In this document: one piece after another, positions 6,804 through 11,668 of the stretch | Position numbering within the stretch: position 1 is the first letter of the stretch | How the letters are laid out: each line of letters opens with the position of its first letter | Assembly: GCA_964417935.1 (NCBI GenBank) | Contig: CAYQKF010000151.1 | Coordinates: 1 to 11,668, forward strand | Length of the DNA: 11,668 nucleotides | Source of the DNA: NIOZ-UU13 sp964417935 | Lineage (GTDB): Bacteria > Planctomycetota > Phycisphaerae > Sedimentisphaerales > Anaerobacaceae | Reading direction: 5' to 3' | Made by a program: the position numbers and the translations under genes | The notes under the pieces: model-generated | The model's input: only the letters and a program-made list of their open reading frames with translations | The model's database searches: none | What the model was told of the DNA's origin: nothing

Positions 6804-7035
6804 CTAAAGAAGATTTACGAACTCTTCAGTTGTCAGGCCAGCTTGAGCGATAATAGCACGAAGCGTACCTTTAGGAATGTCTCTTCCAGGATGGTTAGGT
6901 ACGACAGTTCGTCTGTGAGTTTTAGGGTTAGTACCAAATTTCATGACTGCCTTTGGCGTGCCGGTCAAACACAAAACCTGCTTTACGAAGCTTGCGTATT
7001 ACTTCGGATGGTTTAAGCGATGGAAGGCGGCTCAT
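6804..7035 (-). pseudogene. hicA: HicA toxin, broken by a one-base insertion
   Basis: HicA toxins are small dsRBD-fold mRNA interferases. From the ATG at 7033-7035 the frame reads 35 residues (MSRLPSLKPSEVIRKL..., with the catalytic-type histidine in KGSHEIWY, His31) and meets TAA at 6928-6930. Leaving out one base at 6930 restores NPKTHRRTVVPNHPGRDIPK followed by GTLRAIIAQAGLTTEEF, a normal HicA C-terminus ending at 6804. The total would be 76 residues, the usual size. The start overlaps the hicB stop as ATGA, so translation is coupled. The order here is antitoxin then toxin, the reverse of the classical hicAB order. The break could be real inactivation or a sequencing error. Confidence 0.85.
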
Positions 7036-7286
7036 GTTTCAACGGGGACAGGAATTTTTACGTTTAATTTGAAGTGAGGTCTTTGACTTACCGTGATATT
7101 TTTTGGAAGCCGATCTCCATGTTCGATGCAGGATTCTATGATTTTACGAGCCACATCTTCGGCTATTTCAATGGTCTCTGCAATAGTTCTACCCTGGGCA
7201 ATTAGGCCTTGCAAAACGGAACTGGTGGCCAAATATTGACCCTCTTCTAAATATTCGATTGATATTGGAATAAGATATTCTGACAT
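7032..7286 (-). CDS. hicB: HicB-type antitoxin (short form)
   Basis: This 84-residue protein fits the HicB/UPF0150 family, which has a partial RNase H-like fold and neutralises HicA by direct binding. Visible features are the strand LIPISIEYLEEGQYLATSSV (5-24), the turn LQGLIAQGRTIAETIEIAED (25-44), where family members have G-x-x-[TS]-x-G-x-[TS]-x-x-E-A, and a helix to about residue 56. No C-terminal helix-turn-helix or ribbon-helix-helix domain is evident, so autoregulation by this protein is doubtful. The ATG at 7284-7286 is preceded by GAGG (7295-7298); a longer in-frame reading to 7388 would run through the promoter. It overlaps the broken hicA by four bases. Because the toxin is broken, this antitoxin may now be an orphan. 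Confidence 0.85.
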   Translation of the reverse strand: MSEYLIPISIEYLEEGQYLATSSVLQGLIAQGRTIAETIEIAEDVARKIIESCIEHGDRLPKNITVSQRPHFKLNVKIPVPVET

Positions 7287-7305
7287 ATCTATAACCTCAG
7301 TAATA

Positions 7306-7334
7306 AAGATAACGTAAATTACAGGTTTTGTCAA
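7306..7334 (-). promoter_or_regulatory. strong sigma70-like promoter of hicBA
   Basis: On the minus strand a perfect TTGACA (7334 to 7329) is followed by 17 bases and then TATCTT (7311 to 7306). Transcription would start near 7299, giving a leader of about 13 bases that includes the GAGG ribosome binding site of hicB. This is the best promoter match in the window. Confidence 0.7.
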
Positions 7335-7383
7335 TGCCAATCCAGTCAAAAAAAGAAAAAAGCCCACATCAATACCAGACAAT

Positions 7384-7409
7384 CTCATTCCTGCGAAAGC
7401 AGGAATCTA
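7384..7409. repeat. second, diverged copy of the ATTCC-GAAA-GGAAT palindrome
   Basis: ATTCCTGC-GAAA-GCAGGAAT (7387-7406) is a perfect 8-bp stem with a GAAA tetraloop, flanked by CTC and CTA. It matches the inner arm of the unit at 4459-4521 with compensatory C-to-T and G-to-A changes that keep the pairing. It sits between the HNH gene and the hicBA promoter. The short sequence ATCTCAT (7382-7388) is also inverted at 7423-7429. Confidence 0.65.
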
Positions 7410-7440
7410 AAGAAGTTACCTTATGAGATCCAAAACCGAG

Positions 7441-8007
7441 CTATCCCGGTTTTTGATGACAGGTACGGCAAAGCAATATGCAATTTTCAACCGAATAAAC
7501 CATCGTGGAGTCTTTCCTGTGGATTTCAACACCCTTCAGGGTTTTAAACTCCTTGCCGCATGATTGACAGGACTTCATGCCCAGGTCCCACAATTTTTGC
7601 TTAATCGGCCGCTTATCCTTAACTTCCTCTTGCTGTAACCTTGCGAAGACCCAGCGGTTCAGCTTAAAACGCAAGTTAATGTCGTCCCCCGCGACCTCTC
7701 CTATCACAAAGCGCACATGCTTTAGAATAGCATCGCCAATTCGCTTAACTTCATTATCCCCAGCTTGCCTTTTCTGCTTCCCCAAACCCAGGTTTGCACG
7801 CTCCTCCTCAGAAAATAAGTCTCTGTACCGCCCATTCTTTATGTGAGTTTTATACCATGCCCAGTGTGTTTTCTTCCACTTACTTTGAGGAAAATATTTT
7901 TTTACCTCAGCCGTCACAGTTTCATAATCTACGAATCCTTTACTCCGATGAATAATATCAAAAACCAAATCTTTAATATACTGGTAAGAATCGTTTTGCT
8001 TTTGCAT
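7441..8007 (-). CDS. HNH endonuclease-like protein
   Basis: This 188-residue protein ends in a zinc-ribbon HNH module: CQSC (147-150), a histidine in VEIHRKD (His163), an asparagine in ENCILLC (Asn175), and CRTCH (180-184). The four cysteines would bind structural zinc, and His163, Asn175 and His184 are the expected metal/catalytic positions. The N-terminal part (about 1-60) looks helical and includes KKTHWAWYKTHI; it may be a small DNA- or protein-binding domain, but I do not recognise its family. AGGGAG (8014-8019) lies six bases before the ATG, a good ribosome binding site. The gene starts 54 bases after ispD and may be read through from it. It could be a stand-alone HNH nuclease from a mobile or defence context; no methylase or integrase is nearby. 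Confidence 0.75.
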   Translation of the reverse strand: MQKQNDSYQYIKDLVFDIIHRSKGFVDYETVTAEVKKYFPQSKWKKTHWAWYKTHIKNGRYRDLFSEEERANLGLGKQKRQAGDNEVKRIGDAILKHVRFVIGEVAGDDINLRFKLNRWVFARLQQEEVKDKRPIKQKLWDLGMKSCQSCGKEFKTLKGVEIHRKDSTMVYSVENCILLCRTCHQKPG

Positions 8008-8061
8008 AACTATCTCCCTAAATCTTCACAACCAGGGCTGGGAATTTTTGAGACAAACAGT

Positions 8062-8802
8062 TTACCACTGCGCCTCAATGTAAGGGCCTGTGGGGCCTTT
8101 GGGTGCGAGCTTAGGCCGTGACTTGAGAACGGCCTCGGCAATCGCAATATCACTTTTGCGGGTAATTTTGATATTCGAAGAGTCCGCCTCCACGATTGTT
8201 ACCTTATGGCCCAGAGCTTCAACTAATTGTGAGTCATCGCTGATTTTGCTTTGGTCCAGATTTTTTAGGTTTTCGTATGCCTCTTTGAGCAGTTCGGCAG
8301 CGAAGACCTGTGGGGTTTGAGCTTCGTAGAGAGCTGCCCTGTCAACGGTTCTGATTATCGTATTATTCTTCGCCTCTTTTATCGTTGCCGCAACCGGACA
8401 GGCCAGTATGGCTGCACCGCTCTTGGCAGCAGCGGCAAAACCGGCGCCAATCAATTCTGCTGTTACACAGCACCGACAGGCATCGTGGACGGCAATAAGG
8501 TCGATATCATCTTTGATAAGTTCGAGACCTTTATTGACGGTATCAAACCGCTCAAAGCCCCCAAAAAAGATTTTTACGTTGAAGAACTTCAGGTTAGGTC
8601 CCCATTTGATGCTCACAAGCTCCTCATCCTCGGGCGCGATGCCTAACAGAATTTGTTTTACGTCGTTACGCTTATCGAAAAGCTCGACGCTTCGCAGAAA
8701 GACCGCCCTGCCGGCCACATCGACGAACGCTTTCTTTCTTTTTCCGCCGAATCGGCTGCTCGCCCCGGCGGCACAAATGATCACAGCAACACTTTGACTC
8801 AT
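8062..8802 (-). CDS. ispD: 2-C-methyl-D-erythritol 4-phosphate cytidylyltransferase
   Basis: IspD transfers CMP from CTP to MEP in the MEP pathway of isoprenoid synthesis. The 246-residue protein has the expected signatures: CTP-binding AAGASSRFG (11-19) with Lys24, GGFERFDTV (81-89), VHDACR (105-110) with the conserved Asp and Arg kept, TIKE (140-143), QTPQVF (162-167), DDSQLVE (189-195) and NIKIT (210-214). The motif usually written VHDAARP reads VHDACRCC here. A 15-20 residue proline/glycine-rich tail follows the normal end. The start ATG at 8800-8802 is preceded by AGGA at a fair distance; an in-frame extension to 8871 would add 23 residues ahead of the conserved N-terminus and is unlikely. 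No other MEP gene is visible. Confidence 0.95.
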   Translation of the reverse strand: MSQSVAVIICAAGASSRFGGKRKKAFVDVAGRAVFLRSVELFDKRNDVKQILLGIAPEDEELVSIKWGPNLKFFNVKIFFGGFERFDTVNKGLELIKDDIDLIAVHDACRCCVTAELIGAGFAAAAKSGAAILACPVAATIKEAKNNTIIRTVDRAALYEAQTPQVFAAELLKEAYENLKNLDQSKISDDSQLVEALGHKVTIVEADSSNIKITRKSDIAIAEAVLKSRPKLAPKGPTGPYIEAQW

Positions 8803-8885
8803 AGCAAAAGTTCCTGTTTTACACTCTTGTTTTACTAATCCATATAATCCATACCTGTGTGCAGGAAACAAAACTTCTAACCGTC

Positions 8886-8914
8886 ATAATACTCGAATAA
8901 TCTGCGCGATTCAA
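8886..8914 (-). promoter_or_regulatory. sigma70-like promoter of ispD
   Basis: On the minus strand TTGAAT (8914 to 8909), a 17-base spacer and TATTAT (8891 to 8886) form a good match. The predicted start near 8879 gives a leader of about 77 bases before ispD. It lies in the 140-base gap after natB, which argues that ispD and the HNH gene form a transcript separate from cobO-natAB. Confidence 0.6.
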
Positions 8915-8942
8915 GCATGCCTGTAGATAAAATAGGATGCGT

Positions 8943-10143
8943 TTATTGGCGAAAAAGTACAGCTTCGCGCTCAAACCACCTTGAGCAGAAGAAAAGGAAA
9001 GCACCTGCAATAACGACACTTGAACCGAGAATGGCGATAAACATCTCGTAGTTCATAGTGCCCTTGATAAGCTCTTTGATAGCAAGCGAGATATTGGTAA
9101 TCGGCACCATGGCCCAATACCAATCAAGCTTTACTATCGGAAGCATAGCGATAAAAGCCGGCACAATGACAAGGAAATTGAGCGGGCCGCAGTAGGCACT
9201 GGCCTCTTTGAAACTCTTGGCGTAAATCGATACGCTCAACAACAACGCGGCGAACATTGCGGCTGTGGGAATCAACATTGCTGCTATCAACACCAGGTCA
9301 ACCACACTCACAGAGGCAATGACCTCACCCAATTCACCTGTAACTTCCTGTCCTTTTGTCGCCAACATTACGCCCATGCTTGTAAGACAGAGCAAGGCTG
9401 CCGTTACACCCGTGGTGAAAATCACAAAGAATTTGCCAAGCACAATCTGATAGCGCCGAATCGGCGCCAGTAAAAGGGTTTCCAGCGTGCCGCGTTCCTT
9501 TTCACCAGCCCCCAAGTCTATGGCCGGATACATGGCCCCCATAAAACAGAATATGATGAACAGGTAGGGAAGCATCCCACCCACGCGTTCACCGAGCACC
9601 TCTCGCATATCGGCTGTGTTGTGCTCTTCGATAGTGATAGGATTGAGCAAATGTTCCTGCTCCTGCGGCGTACCCAAACCAAGGCCGGCCAGACGCTCCG
9701 AGCGGTAATTCTCACCGAATTCACGAATTACTTTACCGGCTCTGTTCTTAACTTTACTTGTAACGGAGGCATTGTTGTAATAAAAATGGACAGTAACCTG
9801 TTCTCCGCTCTCGAACTGTTCACGAGTTGCTTGAGGGATAACCAAGCCGAATTTAATCTTGTTTTCTTCAATGGCCGATGCAATCGCTTCCTGTGTGGGG
9901 ATATTCACTTCCTCGAATCCTTTTTCTTCGCTGAATGCGTTGGCCAAGTCGGGTAAGTGTTCAGCTCCGAAGATGGCAAAAGTGAGGGTCTCCGTCTGGG
10001 CTTTTTTCTCAGCCTTGACAATGAACCCGATCATAACATTCATCAGTACAGGCACTACGAGGGTGGGTAAGACCACCATAAATATGAGGGTTTTCCTATC
10101 GCGCAATACTTCTCTCATTTCCTTGAGATATATGGTGAGAATA

Positions 10144-10154
<11 letters not shown>
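8943..10154 (-). CDS. natB: ABC-2 type permease, NatB-like
   Basis: This 403-residue membrane protein has the ABC-2 exporter layout of NatB. The first membrane helix is at about 23-47, then a large extracytoplasmic domain (about 50-190), then five more helices (about 193-213, 238-265, 284-310, 321-340 and 371-390). The conserved cytoplasmic motif DLGAGEKERGTLETLLLAPI lies between helices 2 and 3. NatAB of Bacillus exports Na+, but close relatives export peptides, drugs or other cargo, so the substrate is uncertain. The start overlaps the end of natA by 11 bases, which indicates translational coupling and a shared complex. A transcript break is likely after this gene because ispD has its own promoter. 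Confidence 0.88.
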
Positions 10155-10938
<784 letters not shown>

Positions 10939-10941
10939 ACC

Positions 10942-11028
10942 TTACACCTTATCCAGTATTTTCCGAGCAAACTCAGCCTGCCCATCCAGGCAAGCTGAAG
11001 CGGTCCCGTTAAGGATGGCCAAGTCCAT
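10942..11028 (-). CDS. 28-residue ORF between cobO and natA, unknown
   Basis: The ATG at 11026-11028 directly abuts the cobO stop (TAAATG), and the frame runs 28 codons to TAA at 10942-10944, one codon before natA and in the same frame. The predicted peptide begins MDLAILNGTASACLDGQAEF and ends ARKILDKV, a composition plausible for real protein. It has no ribosome binding site of its own, so translation would depend on reinitiation after cobO. Much of it is also a strong hairpin. It could be a small protein, a coupling peptide that passes ribosomes from cobO to natA, a gene remnant, or chance. Confidence 0.3.
   Translation of the reverse strand: MDLAILNGTASACLDGQAEFARKILDKV
10973..10998 (-). 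promoter_or_regulatory. intercistronic RNA hairpin between cobO and natA
   Basis: In the transcript TCAGCTTGCC (10998 to 10989) pairs with GGCAGGCTGA (10982 to 10973) over ten pairs, one of them U-G, around a 6-base loop. No T-run follows, so it is not an intrinsic terminator. It could act as an mRNA stabiliser or processing site that sets the ratio of cobO to natAB product. Confidence 0.45.
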
Positions 11029-11571
11029 TTAAAATTCGATGCCACGCCTGGCTTTTATTCCTTTATCAAACGGGTGCTTAATATTTTTCATTTCCGTTAC
11101 CAAATCCGCCATCTTTATCAATTCCTTGGTTGCACCTCTGCCGGTCATAACAATCTCGACAGCAGGGTCCTTTCTGTCAATAAGATTTTTGACATCTTCC
11201 AATTTCGCCAGGCCTTTTGAAAGGCAAAATACAATCTCATCAAGTATGAGCACATCGTAAAATCTTTTCTTCGCCGTTTGAGCAATTCTTTCAAGGGCTT
11301 CGGTGATTGCAGTCTGCATCCGGGCAACGGTTTGTTCGTCTCTTAGAGATTCGGACATATTCCAGGGCACATCGAGCGCTTCGGTCCTGATTCTGACAGC
11401 GCCCAATCGCAGCGCGAACCGCTCACCAATATCAAGGGACGGCGGTTTCAAAAATTGATATATCAGGACCTTGTTTCCCTGGCCGGCCGCACGCAGTGCC
11501 AATCCGAACGCAGCGGTGGTTTTACCCTTGCCGTCTCCTGTATAAATCTGGACAAGCCCTTTTTCCAGCAT
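11029..11571 (-). CDS. cobO: cob(I)yrinic acid a,c-diamide adenosyltransferase (corrinoid adenosyltransferase)
   Basis: The enzyme moves the adenosyl group of ATP onto cob(I)alamin or its precursors to form the coenzyme B12 upper ligand. The 180-residue protein is the right size for the CobO/CobA/BtuR family. It has an N-terminal P-loop GDGKGKTT (12-19), VLILDEI (107-113), VMTGRG (141-146) and the family end HPFDKGIKARRGIEF (166-180). No other cobalamin gene is in the window, so it may serve salvage or belong to a scattered pathway. The ATG at 11569-11571 has no visible Shine-Dalgarno sequence. An AT-rich TAATAT lies at 11583 to 11578, placed so that a transcript could begin at or next to the start codon. 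The gene appears to head the cobO-natAB run. Confidence 0.94.
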   Translation of the reverse strand: MLEKGLVQIYTGDGKGKTTAAFGLALRAAGQGNKVLIYQFLKPPSLDIGERFALRLGAVRIRTEALDVPWNMSESLRDEQTVARMQTAITEALERIAQTAKKRFYDVLILDEIVFCLSKGLAKLEDVKNLIDRKDPAVEIVMTGRGATKELIKMADLVTEMKNIKHPFDKGIKARRGIEF

Positions 11572-11668
11572 AAGTGTATATTAAAATTAAAAACTCAGGT
11601 TCAACTGCAAAATAGTTGGTTGATCAACACATGATTATAAAAGGATTTATCGCTTTTTGGGCACCAGC
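11572..11668. other. upstream region of cobO at the window edge
   Basis: This 97-base stretch has no full gene. It holds a perfect 10-bp palindrome GTTGATCAAC (11619-11628) and AT-rich sequence next to cobO. On the minus strand a short open frame from the edge ends in LVPKKR at a TAA (11647-11649) and could be the tail of the preceding gene, but it is too short to trust. I see no cobalamin riboswitch B12-box. Confidence 0.4.

Noticed and set aside
6925..6940. Programmed +1 frameshift in hicA instead of a mutation
   Set aside because: The shift does fall at a stop codon, but there is no upstream Shine-Dalgarno-like stimulator or known slippery codon as in prfB, and HicA is not known to use frameshifting.
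7287..7388. Longer hicB start adding 34 residues
   Set aside because: The extension is hydrophobic, unlike HicB, and runs through a near-consensus promoter.
8803..8871. Longer ispD start adding 23 residues
   Set aside because: The added residues precede the conserved AAG-motif strand, and the downstream ATG has its own ribosome binding site.
11572..11668. Cobalamin riboswitch upstream of cobO
   Set aside because: The stretch is short and I find no B12-box-like sequence; the rest of a riboswitch would lie outside the window.

Overview
The window looks like bacterial chromosome of moderate G+C. Planctomycetota, and within it a Phycisphaerae-like lineage, is my best guess. The guess rests on the gene mix: a Tat-exported NIPSNAP protein, a giant AsmA-type envelope protein, a lectin-fold lipoprotein, IspD of the MEP pathway, and many short dispersed palindromes both between and inside genes. 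No rRNA or other phylogenetic marker is present, so this is an inference.

Layout: a possible gene tail (2-73) and the NIPSNAP gene (142-921) lie on the plus strand. Every other gene is on the minus strand. In transcription order these are cobO (11571-11029), a 28-codon ORF (11028-10942), natA (10938-10144) and natB (10154-8943). Next come ispD (8802-8062), an HNH-nuclease-like gene (8007-7441), hicB (7286-7032) and a frameshifted hicA (7035-6804). The last are a lipoprotein gene (6661-5972), purD (5845-4565) and a 1114-residue AsmA-like gene (4324-980). The NIPSNAP and AsmA-like genes converge. No gene-free stretch exceeds 300 bases. The longest, 4325-4564, is packed with palindromic repeats.

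How the genes fit together: cobO, the small ORF, natA and natB are tightly packed and probably cotranscribed. They give corrinoid adenosylation plus a NatAB-type ABC exporter. ispD has a good sigma70-like promoter and may carry the HNH gene along with it. The hicB/hicA pair has its own strong promoter-like sequence and an ATGA overlap, but a one-base insertion breaks the toxin. purD and ispD are core metabolism. The AsmA-like protein, the lipoprotein and the NIPSNAP protein act at or beyond the inner membrane.

The most unusual signal is the palindromic repeats. A 50-bp double-hairpin element sits in frame inside the AsmA-like gene. Comparison with the protein's own internal repeats shows that this unit carries about a dozen extra residues at that point. 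A second 36-bp palindrome (12 codons) lies in frame near the 3' end of the same gene, and a related half-element lies in a third linker. A 110-bp MITE-like unit with perfect 12-bp terminal inverted repeats sits just after purD and may supply its terminator. No complete new defence or metabolic system is evident.
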